The translations under genes and the position numbers were made by a program. DNA of 35,458 nt, from the NCBI GenBank assembly GCA_947627515.1, contig CANQWI010000006.1, forward strand, positions 1-35,458, given 5' to 3'. Positions 8,103-16,025 of the stretch are shown here, piece after piece; position 1 is the first letter of the stretch; every line of letters begins with the position of its first letter. Below the pieces are notes generated by a model that was given only the letters and a program-made list of their open reading frames with translations, did not search any database and had not been told where the DNA came from. Source of the DNA: an uncultured Clostridia bacterium. Lineage in GTDB: Bacteria > Bacillota > Clostridia > Christensenellales > Borkfalkiaceae.

Positions 8103-10302
8103 GGGAGCCTCCCTTCGCCTTCATGCGGGCGATCCTGTCGACAACGGCCTTGGGCGGGTCGATCTTGGGTGCGTCGGGATGCAGAAGCCATGTCGCCGCG
8201 CTGTGCGTCTCGGAAATGCGGAACATGGGCGGCTGCATTTCAAAATCGATCTTGAGCGCGTACTTGTTGCGCTCGGCAAAGGCATCCCCCTTGGGCGGGT
8301 AGATCATGTTGGGCGGGGTGCCCGGGATGGCCTCGAGCTTTTCCTTGGTATCGAGGTCGGGCATCGAGGAGAGCAGGGCCCATGTATAGGGATGGGCAGG
8401 CGAATAGAAGATGTCCTCCGCGGTGCCGATCTCCACGATCTTTCCCGCATACATGACGGCGACCCTGTCTGCCATGTTGGCGACGACGCCGAGGTTGTGC
8501 GTGATGAAAATGACGGAGAGATTTCTCTGCCGCTTGATGCGGTTGATGAGCTCGAGGATCTGCGCCTGAATGGTGACGTCGAGCGCGGTCGTGGGCTCGT
8601 CGCAGATGAGAATGTCGGGATTTGCGGCGAGGGCGATCGCAATGACGATACGCTGGCGCATGCCCCCCGAGAGCTCGAAGGGATACTGGCTGTAACGCTT
8701 GCGCGGCTCGGGAATGCCGACCTCGTCCATGAGCTTGAGCGCACGAAGCTTTGCCATACTCTTGGTCACCTTATAGACGACGCCCGAGGCCTTCTCCTTG
8801 AGATAGTCGATGAGCGCGTCTGCCTTGGCGGGATAGTCGATGTCCTGCGCGGCGATCTTTTTGCCGAAATTCTCCTCGACGCGGGAGAGCAGGGTCAAAA
8901 CGCCCTCTCTTGCGGCCTTGAGGTCGACGAGGTCCTTGTCCGCGACGGAATAGGAGGGCGTCTTGCCTCTTGCGGTCAAAGCCTCATACTTCCTCATCTG
9001 GGCAGCATACCGCTTTTCCTCCCGCTTGTTGCGTTCCACGCCGTCGAAGTACAGCCGAACGGCCGCCTCCAGACTCGAGGGGAAGGTATAGGCGAGGTTG
9101 TCCTTGACGATCTCAAGGCGGTCAATCCCCGCCGTGACTGCCCTTGCAAGCGTCTTCACTGCTGCAAAGCACTGCTTTTTGTCAAGCTCCTCTGCCTCGA
9201 AGATTGCCTTGTGCTGTGCAATGGCGTCGAGCGCGGCCTGCTTACGGACGGCGGCCTCGTCACGGCTGAAGCGCAGAGCTCCCGCGGCGCGGTCGATGAA
9301 GGCGTACATGAACTGCTCCCCGAGATAGCTGTGAAGATACTCGTTGAGCTCCTCGACGCCCATCTGAGGGAGCTCCTGCCCCGCGTAGGTCAGATAGTAG
9401 CCCATTGCAAAGAAGTTGGGCATCGGGGCGGCGACGGCCTCCGAGAGAATGTCGCGGATGAGGCCGAGCTTTTCCGCAACGGCGGCAAAGTCGACGAGCT
9501 CCTCCTTCTCATGGCCTGTGAGCGCGGAGAAAAAGCCGACGACGCGCTTTACGATGGGCTGATGCAGGAGGGGCGCGGTCTCCTTGAGAAGAGCCCTCAG
9601 CTCCTCCGCACGGGCGTTGACGACGTAGGGGTCAAAGCTCTCCCTTGCCCTCGAGAGCACCGTCCTCGCATCGCGGGCGACGTCCTTGTACGCCTCTTTT
9701 TCGATGCGGAAGAGAATGTCCCCGATCGCGGAGAGGGCGTCCTCGGCGGCCTCCTTGGCGCGGTTGTAGGCCTGCTCGAGCTCGATATGTTTGAATTCGA
9801 AGCGGTCGAACCCGCTGCAGAGCTGCTTGTTTTCGGCCACGGAATCGGGCCCGTAGGCACCGTCCATGGCGGCACGGAGAAGGGAAAGCGTCCTGTTGAA
9901 GTCCCTTCTCGAATTGCGCTGGCTGACCCTGCCCTTGATGAGCATGGCCTCCGTCATTTGCTTGCCGATGCGCATGATGGGGTTGAGCGACGAGAGCGGG
10001 TCCTGAAAGATCATCGCGATCTTGTCGCCGCGGATACGGTGAAAGTCCTCCTCGGAGATCTTCATGAGGTCCTGCCCGTCGTAGACGATCTCGCCGCCCT
10101 CCTTGATGGCATTCCCCGCGAGAATGCCCATGACGGCGCGGTTGGTGACGGATTTGCCCGAGCCGCTCTCGCCGACGATGGCAAGCGTCTCGCCCTTATA
10201 GAGCTTAAAGGAGATATCCCGCACTGCCTGTACCTTCCCGGCGTCTGTGCGGAAGGAAATTTTGAGGTTGTTGACCTCAAGCTTGATCTCTTGCTCCGTC
10301 AT
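8095..10302 (-). CDS. oppD: Peptide ABC transporter ATPase, OppD/AmiE-like, with about 390-residue insertion
   Basis: 735 residues, more than twice the usual 330-360. The start at 10302 has GGAGGG upstream and lies one base from the stop of the permease gene. Walker A GESGSGKS is at 44-51, Q-loop Gln100 ([12 protein letters not shown]), signature ELSGGMRQR at 543-551, Walker B ILICDEP at 564-570 and switch THNLG at 601-605; the nucleotide-binding fold is intact. Residues about 130-515, in the helical subdomain between Q-loop and signature, are almost entirely predicted helix with heptad-like runs of Ala, Glu, Lys and Leu. The sequence then resumes the normal family text ([17 protein letters not shown]). 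The C-terminal tail [20 protein letters not shown] matches the Cys-free Firmicutes AmiE type. It should pair with the OppF-like ATPase. Confidence 0.95.
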   Translation of the reverse strand: MTEQEIKLEVNNLKISFRTDAGKVQAVRDISFKLYKGETLAIVGESGSGKSVTNRAVMGILAGNAIKEGGEIVYDGQDLMKISEEDFHRIRGDKIAMIFQDPLSSLNPIMRIGKQMTEAMLIKGRVSQRNSRRDFNRTLSLLRAAMDGAYGPDSVAENKQLCSGFDRFEFKHIELEQAYNRAKEAAEDALSAIGDILFRIEKEAYKDVARDARTVLSRARESFDPYVVNARAEELRALLKETAPLLHQPIVKRVVGFFSALTGHEKEELVDFAAVAEKLGLIRDILSEAVAAPMPNFFAMGYYLTYAGQELPQMGVEELNEYLHSYLGEQFMYAFIDRAAGALRFSRDEAAVRKQAALDAIAQHKAIFEAEELDKKQCFAAVKTLARAVTAGIDRLEIVKDNLAYTFPSSLEAAVRLYFDGVERNKREEKRYAAQMRKYEALTARGKTPSYSVADKDLVDLKAAREGVLTLLSRVEENFGKKIAAQDIDYPAKADALIDYLKEKASGVVYKVTKSMAKLRALKLMDEVGIPEPRKRYSQYPFELSGGMRQRIVIAIALAANPDILICDEPTTALDVTIQAQILELINRIKRQRNLSVIFITHNLGVVANMADRVAVMYAGKIVEIGTAEDIFYSPAHPYTWALLSSMPDLDTKEKLEAIPGTPPNMIYPPKGDAFAERNKYALKIDFEMQPPMFRISETHSAATWLLHPDAPKIDPPKAVVDRIARMKAKGGSHE

Positions 10303-10303
10303 A

Positions 10304-11860
10304 TCAGCCCTCCGACCCGCGCAGTGTGGGATTGAACGCATCCCTGAGGCCGTTGCCGAACAGGTTAAAGCTCAGCATCAGCAGGATGAGGAACACCGAC
10401 GGGAACATCGTAATAAACGGTGCGGTGGCAAGCGAGCTCTGTCCCGCGGCGATCAGCGTCCCCACGCTCGTGATGCTTCCCGAGGAGAGGTTGATGATGC
10501 CGAGGTAGCTCAGGCTCGTCTCCGAGTAGATCATGCTCGGGATGATGAGCGCGCAGCCCGTGATGAGGGTGCCGATGGCGTTGGGGAAGATGTGCTTCCA
10601 AATGACCCGCCTGTCCCTCGCGCCGAGCGTCCGCGCCGCAAGCACGTATTCCTGATTTTTAAATCGGTAAAACTGCATTCGCGTGCTCGACGCCATGCTG
10701 ATCCAGCCCGTCAGGAAGAAGGCGATAAACAGCACCAGTATCTGACTCGACCCGCCCATGTGCAGCTTTAAAAGCGTGATGATGATCATCGTCGGGACCG
10801 CGCTCAGGATATCGGAAATTCGCTCCATGACGAGGTCGATCTTGCCGCCGTAGTAGCCCTCGATCGCGCCGTAGATCGCGCCGACGACGAGATTGACGAC
10901 GGCGACGGCGATCGCAAAGAGGAAGGAGAACCTTGCGCCCGAGGCGAGGCAGGTCAGGATATCCTGTCCCGAGCCCGTCGTTCCGAATACAAAGTACGGC
11001 TCCGTGATGCCGTCCTTTAAGACCTGCGTGTGGTTATAGATGTAATATTCGTAATAGTTGATGCGGCATTCGACGCCCGAGGAGGTGCGGCGGGCATAGC
11101 TGTACCAAACCGTCTCGCCCTCGGCATTTACAAAGCCGTCCTCTCCCTCGATGCGGAGAGAGTGATAGCCGTTGTCGCGCTCGCCCTTCACCGGCCATGT
11201 CTCGTAGACGGGAATGACCTTCCCCTCCTCGTCGAGCACGATCTGCGTCTTGTTGCTGCCTGACGTCTGGAAGTAATAATTCGCGTCGTTGGAGTCCTGC
11301 TGGGCCTGCGGACGGCTCTTGACGGGCACCATGGGATAAATGACCTGCTTGCCCGAATCGAGCTGATACTGCTGCAGTGCCTCGTACTCCTCACGGGAGA
11401 AATTCTTGTAGATCATGCCGTTCTTTTGGTAGGAATCGAGACGGTAGGTGTACAGGCCTGTTTCCTCACTGTACGTATACTTCTGATTCTTGACGGCGTT
11501 GTGCCCCGTCTCCTCCCCCATCGCAAAGTAGTAGAGGAAGGACGTCTTGCCCGAGGCCTTCTCCTCACATCCGTCCCAAAATGAGGTATTCTCAAAGAGA
11601 TGCAGCTTGGGGAGCGTGGTCGTGTAGTAGGAATCCTGATAGGAGACCGTGTACTGGGTGCAGAACGGGACGATGATCGCAAAGAGCACCAGACAGATGA
11701 TGATGATCGCGCCGACGACGGAGCCCTTGTTCTTGCAAAAGCGCGAGAAGGCGTCCCGCAAATACGAGCGCGGCTTGGTCTGCAGAGATTTGTCGTGGGA
11801 AACGTCCTTTTTCTCCGCAAATTCAAATTTTTCCTTGGGGATTTGAGTGTATTGTTCCAT
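10304..11860 (-). CDS. oppC: Peptide ABC transporter permease, OppC-like, with large external insertion
   Basis: 518 residues against about 300 normally. A cytoplasmic N-terminus (1-46) precedes a first membrane helix (about 47-67). Then come about 225 extracytoplasmic residues (68-292) rich in Tyr, Ser and charged residues, where typical members have 50-60. The family motif VFGTTGSGQDILTCLASGAR (291-310) follows, then the conserved permease core with the coupling (EAA) loop EYVLAARTLGARDRR and IFPNAIGTLI. The start codon shares one base with the stop of the oppB-like gene (TAATG). It should form a heterodimeric channel with that permease. The added domain could contact the oversized binding lipoprotein; that is inference. 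Confidence 0.94.
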   Translation of the reverse strand: MEQYTQIPKEKFEFAEKKDVSHDKSLQTKPRSYLRDAFSRFCKNKGSVVGAIIIICLVLFAIIVPFCTQYTVSYQDSYYTTTLPKLHLFENTSFWDGCEEKASGKTSFLYYFAMGEETGHNAVKNQKYTYSEETGLYTYRLDSYQKNGMIYKNFSREEYEALQQYQLDSGKQVIYPMVPVKSRPQAQQDSNDANYYFQTSGSNKTQIVLDEEGKVIPVYETWPVKGERDNGYHSLRIEGEDGFVNAEGETVWYSYARRTSSGVECRINYYEYYIYNHTQVLKDGITEPYFVFGTTGSGQDILTCLASGARFSFLFAIAVAVVNLVVGAIYGAIEGYYGGKIDLVMERISDILSAVPTMIIITLLKLHMGGSSQILVLFIAFFLTGWISMASSTRMQFYRFKNQEYVLAARTLGARDRRVIWKHIFPNAIGTLITGCALIIPSMIYSETSLSYLGIINLSSGSITSVGTLIAAGQSSLATAPFITMFPSVFLILLMLSFNLFGNGLRDAFNPTLRGSEG

Positions 11861-12873
11861 TATTTCGCCCCCATTCTGATCCTCGGGTCGATGAACCCGT
11901 AGGAGATATCGACGACGATCCCCGCCGTAAGCCCGACTAACGTGTAGAAGCCCGACAGGAGCATGAAGAAGTCATAGTCCTGATAGGTGATGGAATCGAG
12001 ATACAGCCCGCCGACGCCCGGGATGGAGAACATCGCCTCGATGATGAGCGAGCCCGACAGCACGGCGATAAACTCCGAGAGAATGGACGGGAAAATGGGC
12101 ACCATCGAGTTGCGCAGCGCGTGCCGTATGGTCGCCTGCCCCTTGGTGAGGCCCTTGGTGCGGGCAAGGAGCATGTATTCCCCCGTCAGCACCTCCGAAA
12201 GCTCTGCCCGCGTAAATCGCGTATACCCTGCGATCGAGCCGAGACATAGCGAGAAGACCGCGGGGAGCATGCTTCGGAACATCGGCCAGCTGAAATAATC
12301 ATACCCCGATTGCATCGTCAGCGGGAACCACTTCAGCTGGAAGCAGAACACGTACTGTATGACGAGCCCGAGCACCATGGAGGGCAGGGAGATGAGGAGA
12401 ATGACGATCACGTTGATGACCTGATCCTCCCATTTATTTTTCCTGAGGGCCGCATAGATGCCGAGGCCGAGGCCGATCGGCACGCCGATGATCGTCGAGT
12501 AGACGTTGATAAGGATCGTGGGCGGGAGCTTCTCAAGGAACACATCCCACACGGGCTGGTTGCGGTACTGCGCGAGCGTCACGCCGATGCCGAAGTCCCC
12601 GTCCTTGAAGATCCTGACGATATACAGCCAAAACTGCTTCATGACGGGCACATAGTCAAAGGATATGACCTGATTGGTCTTTTCATCCATGACGAGATTG
12701 CAGATATATCCCCTTGCCTCGAGCCGCATGTACTGGATCCTCGCGTCCATACCGACCTGCGCGGGGACGACGATGGGAAGCAGCTTGATGAGCACAAAGG
12801 ACATCACCATGATGATTGCAAATGTCATGAGCATGAGCCCGAGCCGCTTCATGACATATTTGAACATGTACAT
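11860..12873 (-). CDS. oppB: Peptide ABC transporter permease, OppB-like
   Basis: 337 residues, a normal family length. One N-terminal membrane helix (about 9-34) is followed by an extracytoplasmic segment to about residue 100. The BPD_transp_1 core then begins at LPPTILINVYSTIIGVPIGL, with a coupling loop EYMLLARTKGLTKGQATIRH and a C-terminal GLTAGIVVDISYGFIDPRI, typical of OppB/DppB. The start at 12873 has AGAGG six bases upstream; ATG 12867 is a possible alternative. It is separated from the binding-protein gene by 87 bases holding a hairpin, and is coupled to the next permease gene. Confidence 0.95.
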   Translation of the reverse strand: MYMFKYVMKRLGLMLMTFAIIMVMSFVLIKLLPIVVPAQVGMDARIQYMRLEARGYICNLVMDEKTNQVISFDYVPVMKQFWLYIVRIFKDGDFGIGVTLAQYRNQPVWDVFLEKLPPTILINVYSTIIGVPIGLGLGIYAALRKNKWEDQVINVIVILLISLPSMVLGLVIQYVFCFQLKWFPLTMQSGYDYFSWPMFRSMLPAVFSLCLGSIAGYTRFTRAELSEVLTGEYMLLARTKGLTKGQATIRHALRNSMVPIFPSILSEFIAVLSGSLIIEAMFSIPGVGGLYLDSITYQDYDFFMLLSGFYTLVGLTAGIVVDISYGFIDPRIRMGAK

Positions 12874-12910
12874 AAAATACCTCTTGCGAGAGCTTTTTCA
12901 AAGCGAATTA

Positions 12911-12936
12911 TGGGGGCGAAATTGCTTCCGCCCCCA
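12911..12936 (-). promoter_or_regulatory. Intercistronic hairpin between binding protein and permease genes
   Basis: TGGGGGCG (12911-12918) and CGCCCCCA (12929-12936) form a perfect 8-bp stem with a 10-base loop. No T-run follows, so it is more likely a partial terminator or 3' stabiliser. In binding-protein operons such elements raise the first gene's product over the permease genes. Confidence 0.65.
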
Positions 12937-12960
12937 ATCGTTCACTTGGGACCTGATGTG

Positions 12961-15576
12961 TCAATCCTCAGCCTTGTAGAAGTCGGTGAGGTTGCCGCTG
13001 TTCGTCGCAGCGACGAAATCCTGCCATGCGCCGTCCTTGTAGTTGACGATCATGTAACGGAAGCCGCCGAAGCCCATGAAGATGTTGTAATCCTCGGAGA
13101 ACTGCGTGAACTTCGCGCCGAGCAGAGTTGCGCCGTATTCGGAGGTCGTAATGACCGTGTAGTACTTCTCGAGGATCAGCTTTTCAAGCGCAGCAAGGAG
13201 TTCCATTCTCGCGCCTTCGGGGATCGCGCCTGCGCCCCAGTTGAAGGTGTTCTTGAAGTTATAGCCGCCGGCCACGTAGGTACCTGCAACGCCGTTGAGG
13301 CAGCAGTACCAGTTGAGCACGCTCATTGTGTAGGTCTGCCCTGCCCCCTCGTAGTCGCCTTCAGGCATTGTGTAGGTGAAGTTTTCGGCATCCGTATCCC
13401 AGAAGTTCTCGGAATACATAAGCCCTGCCTCGGGATCGACATAGCACTGAAGGAATCCTTCGGGGTCGAACGCACCGCCGCTGAAGCCCGTGCCTGCCGC
13501 GAATTCATACTCACCGCCCTTGAACGCATCTGCCCAGCCTGCGCCCGAGGAAGCGTCGAATACAAGCTCGATCTTGCCCTCGAAGGGGGTATCCTTCGTG
13601 AGATCCTCGAAGAATTTCACAAAGTAGTTGTAGGAACGCCTTGTGTTATCGTTGTCTGCGGATGTACCGTAGGTGATGGAGATCTTCTTGGAAGCGTCGT
13701 AGCCGTATTTCGTGGCATTCGTCGTAAGCTCTGTGTAGGCCTGTTTAAGGAGCTCCTTGGCAAGGGTAGGGTTCATACCGTTCATTGCCTCGTAGGCCTC
13801 TTCATAGTCGGTATAGTCGTTGGTGCCGTCCGTCCACTTGCCGTCGGCATTCTTCGAGAAGCCGTAGACGGAGAGCAGGGTCTCCTTCGCCTGCTGGGTG
13901 TCACGGTAGACGCCGCCGTTCTCTACATCGTAGTAGTAGCTCGGGCCAAGGAGGCCGTAGCAGGAGCGATGCGAGGTGAAGCAGGTCTGATTGTACTCGT
14001 CGCGGTCAAGATACAGGGAGATCGCCTTACGGAAATCCTGAATGGCAAGGACGCCCGCATTGTGGCCGTTCGTCTTGAGTTCGTCAAGACCGGAGTAGAG
14101 CTGGATACCGAAGGTACCCGTGCCGGGTGCATAGCTGGTGTACTTGGAGTTGCGGTAGTCGTCCTTGTGCGCGACATCGAGGCCGATATCGTCGATGTAG
14201 CCGCCGAGGAAGCTCATCCACTGGGTATTGATGTCCGCGATCACCTCGCAGTAGACTGCGTCGATGTTGTACTGTCCCTTGTTGTCCTCGAGGGCATAGC
14301 CGTACCAGTTGGTGTTCTTTTCGAGGGTATAGGACTTGCCGCCCTGGAACTGGGTAAGCTTGTAGGGGCCCCAGCTTGCGCTCGTTGCGAGCGAGGAGTT
14401 GTAGTTGGACGTCCAGAGGGTAGAACCGGTCTGAGGCTCCTGCTTGCAGGATTCATAGAGGCTCTTCTTGACAAGGGGAAGCCCCGAGAAGTTGTAGGCT
14501 GCAAGATAGGAGAGGTCGCCGTTCTCCTTGAGCATCTCGATGGGAGCGTCAAGGCAGACAACAAGCTCGTAGTCGGAGGGTGCATAGATACCGACATCCT
14601 CGAACTTCCAGTTCATGTTTTCATTCTTTACATTGATATAGAGGCTGGCTACGGTCAGCTTGCCTGCGGGAGCGTAGGTATCATAGAGCATTTTGCCGCT
14701 GAAAGCATCCACTGCCTTCCCTGCTTCCCAAGCGTCAGGCGTATCATAGACGGTGGTATCGGTGATCGAGACATACTGAGGAACCTCGTTCCCCTCTGCG
14801 TCGACATAGCCCTCTGCGCCCCAGAAATCCCAGCAGTCAACATAGACAGTCTCGTCGGCTTCAAGGGCCTCCTGAACGGTCGCATAGCCCTGTCCGCTCA
14901 CGGTATTATAGAAATACGCGCTCTTACCGTAGAGATAGGTCCTCGCATTCTTGATGGGCGTGTTATTATAATAGGTATTCGCACGCATATTGAAGAAGTC
15001 GGGGCTGAGCTGCTCCTGCATCGTGTAGACGAAGTCCCCTGCCTTGATCGGCGTGCCGTCGTCCCACTTGAGGTCATTGCGGAGCGTGATCTTCCACGCA
15101 TAGGAGCCTGCGGCCTTCTGCGCGTCCGTATAGCCCCATTTTGCATCGACCTCATTCGTGACATCCTCGAGCTTGGTCGCCGCGGAGTACCTGACGGAGA
15201 AGCCGCCCTCCACGATGGCGTCCTTGTTGATGGAGCCGTCGGCCTTGTACTTGCCGCCCTTGGCCTCATCGAACTCGTAGTCATACTCAAAGAACGGTGA
15301 GATGATATAGTTGAGGATCTGCGTATCGTTGTTGTCCTCGTAGGTGAGCTCGTTCCAGTTGCTGGGGAGCACGGTCGTATATGTACGATAGGTCACTGCG
15401 TTGGGATCGCCAACCACAAACCCCGTCTTGCCGTCAACCGCAGGGTTGGGAGCCTTTTCACCCTCGCCGCCGTTGCCGCCTTCGCCATTACCGCCGCAGG
15501 CCGCACCGAACACAAGGGTCGCGGAAAGAACCGCCGATGCAAGGATCGCTGCTGTTCGTTTCCAATACTTTGCCAT
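12961..15576 (-). CDS. oppA: Extracellular solute-binding lipoprotein, family 5 (OppA-like), oversized
   Basis: 871 residues against about 530-660 for OppA/AmiA proteins. The start is at 15576, where AGGAGG lies eight bases upstream. The signal peptide ends in GAAC (Cys27), a slightly atypical lipobox, followed by a Gly/Asn/Glu linker. Family 5 features include WKITLRNDLKWDDGTPIKAGDFVYTMQ (in part: LKWDDGTPIKAGDFVYTMQ) near residue 185-205 and a QDFRKAISLYLDRDEY segment, where bound-substrate domains begin to cross over. Extra length is spread through Tyr/Asn-rich inserts rather than a separate domain. It should capture oligopeptides, or possibly oligosaccharides as some family members do, and deliver them to the permeases encoded downstream. 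It is the first gene of the operon, with its own promoter and a structured leader. Confidence 0.92.
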   Translation of the reverse strand: MAKYWKRTAAILASAVLSATLVFGAACGGNGEGGNGGEGEKAPNPAVDGKTGFVVGDPNAVTYRTYTTVLPSNWNELTYEDNNDTQILNYIISPFFEYDYEFDEAKGGKYKADGSINKDAIVEGGFSVRYSAATKLEDVTNEVDAKWGYTDAQKAAGSYAWKITLRNDLKWDDGTPIKAGDFVYTMQEQLSPDFFNMRANTYYNNTPIKNARTYLYGKSAYFYNTVSGQGYATVQEALEADETVYVDCWDFWGAEGYVDAEGNEVPQYVSITDTTVYDTPDAWEAGKAVDAFSGKMLYDTYAPAGKLTVASLYINVKNENMNWKFEDVGIYAPSDYELVVCLDAPIEMLKENGDLSYLAAYNFSGLPLVKKSLYESCKQEPQTGSTLWTSNYNSSLATSASWGPYKLTQFQGGKSYTLEKNTNWYGYALEDNKGQYNIDAVYCEVIADINTQWMSFLGGYIDDIGLDVAHKDDYRNSKYTSYAPGTGTFGIQLYSGLDELKTNGHNAGVLAIQDFRKAISLYLDRDEYNQTCFTSHRSCYGLLGPSYYYDVENGGVYRDTQQAKETLLSVYGFSKNADGKWTDGTNDYTDYEEAYEAMNGMNPTLAKELLKQAYTELTTNATKYGYDASKKISITYGTSADNDNTRRSYNYFVKFFEDLTKDTPFEGKIELVFDASSGAGWADAFKGGEYEFAAGTGFSGGAFDPEGFLQCYVDPEAGLMYSENFWDTDAENFTYTMPEGDYEGAGQTYTMSVLNWYCCLNGVAGTYVAGGYNFKNTFNWGAGAIPEGARMELLAALEKLILEKYYTVITTSEYGATLLGAKFTQFSEDYNIFMGFGGFRYMIVNYKDGAWQDFVAATNSGNLTDFYKAED

Positions 15577-15628
15577 AATATTTACCTCCTGAAAAAATAT
15601 TACTTGTTTGAAGCGGGTAAGCATTTTA

Positions 15629-15674
15629 CGTACAAGCAATCTGCTTGTACGCCCCCCTTTATGCAGAAAGGGGG
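15629..15674 (-). promoter_or_regulatory. Two adjacent hairpins in the leader of the binding-protein gene
   Basis: CGTACAAGCA (15629-15638) and TGCTTGTACG (15642-15651) form a perfect 10-bp stem with a 3-base loop. Immediately beside it CCCCCTTT (15653-15660) and AAAGGGGG (15667-15674) form an 8-bp stem with a 6-base loop. Both would lie in the roughly 150-base untranslated leader. The second resembles the hairpin of the dispersed repeats, so this may be an inserted repeat rather than a dedicated regulator. I do not recognise a riboswitch. Confidence 0.6.
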
Positions 15675-15731
15675 AACCCCTCGCCGCGGGAGCGGATGCT
15701 TTATGCACCCGTTTTTGTATGGGATGCTTCT

Positions 15732-15761
15732 ATTTTAAACGTATTTATACATTTTTGTCAA
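15732..15761 (-). promoter_or_regulatory. Promoter of the importer operon
   Basis: On the minus strand TTGACA (15756-15761), an 18-base spacer and TAAAAT (15732-15737). The expected transcript start near 15725 gives a leader of about 150 bases before the start at 15576. Confidence 0.75.
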
Positions 15762-15983
15762 ATGATTTTACGCCGTTTTCGGGATTTATTTGAAAAATTT
15801 TTTCGGATTTTCTCAATATAATTAGTAAATATATACGGATTATCATTTTTTGTTATTTTATCACAAATTTTGCCGAAACGGCCGATGAATAATTTTTGGA
15901 TAAATTAAATTTGTCGAAACTCCTCCCCCTGCATACGTAATTTATTTTATGCATAAAATACGTCCCTGTATACAGCGTATACG
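15762..15983. other. AT-rich gap upstream of the importer operon
   Basis: No gene is seen. It holds an 18-bp perfect palindrome TATTTTATGCATAAAATA at 15943-15960, a GTATAC-AGC-GTATAC inverted repeat at 15967-15981, and a TATCACAAA element at 15859-15867 that recurs upstream of the giant lipoprotein gene. Any of these could be a regulator site, but none is recognised. Confidence 0.5.
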
Positions 15984-16012
15984 AAAAGAGCGGCGTCCTT
16001 CGACGCCGCTCT
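15984..16012 (-). terminator. Terminator of the giant lipoprotein gene
   Basis: AGAGCGGCGTC (15987-15997) and GACGCCGCTCT (16002-16012) form a perfect 11-bp stem with a 4-base loop (GAAG on the transcript), followed by a short T-run on the minus strand. It begins 13 bases after the stop codon. Confidence 0.85.
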
Positions 16013-16025
16013 GTTTCTTGCTTGT

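Noticed and set aside
8095-8330. Absence of the Cys cluster usual in the OppD/DppD C-terminal tail
   Set aside because: Striking at first, but the GDAFAxR-type tail is, as I recall, shared by Firmicutes AmiE/OppD proteins, so it is a subfamily trait rather than a novelty.
7933-10335. An 800-codon open frame on the plus strand opposite the OppD-like gene
   Set aside because: It is antisense to a gene with intact ABC motifs, its translation is Arg/Leu/Val-rich without recognisable domains, and GC-rich codon bias explains the lack of stops.
12310-15300. A 996-codon open frame on the plus strand opposite the binding-protein gene
   Set aside because: Mirror frame of a well-supported family 5 binding protein; no ribosome binding site or family features.
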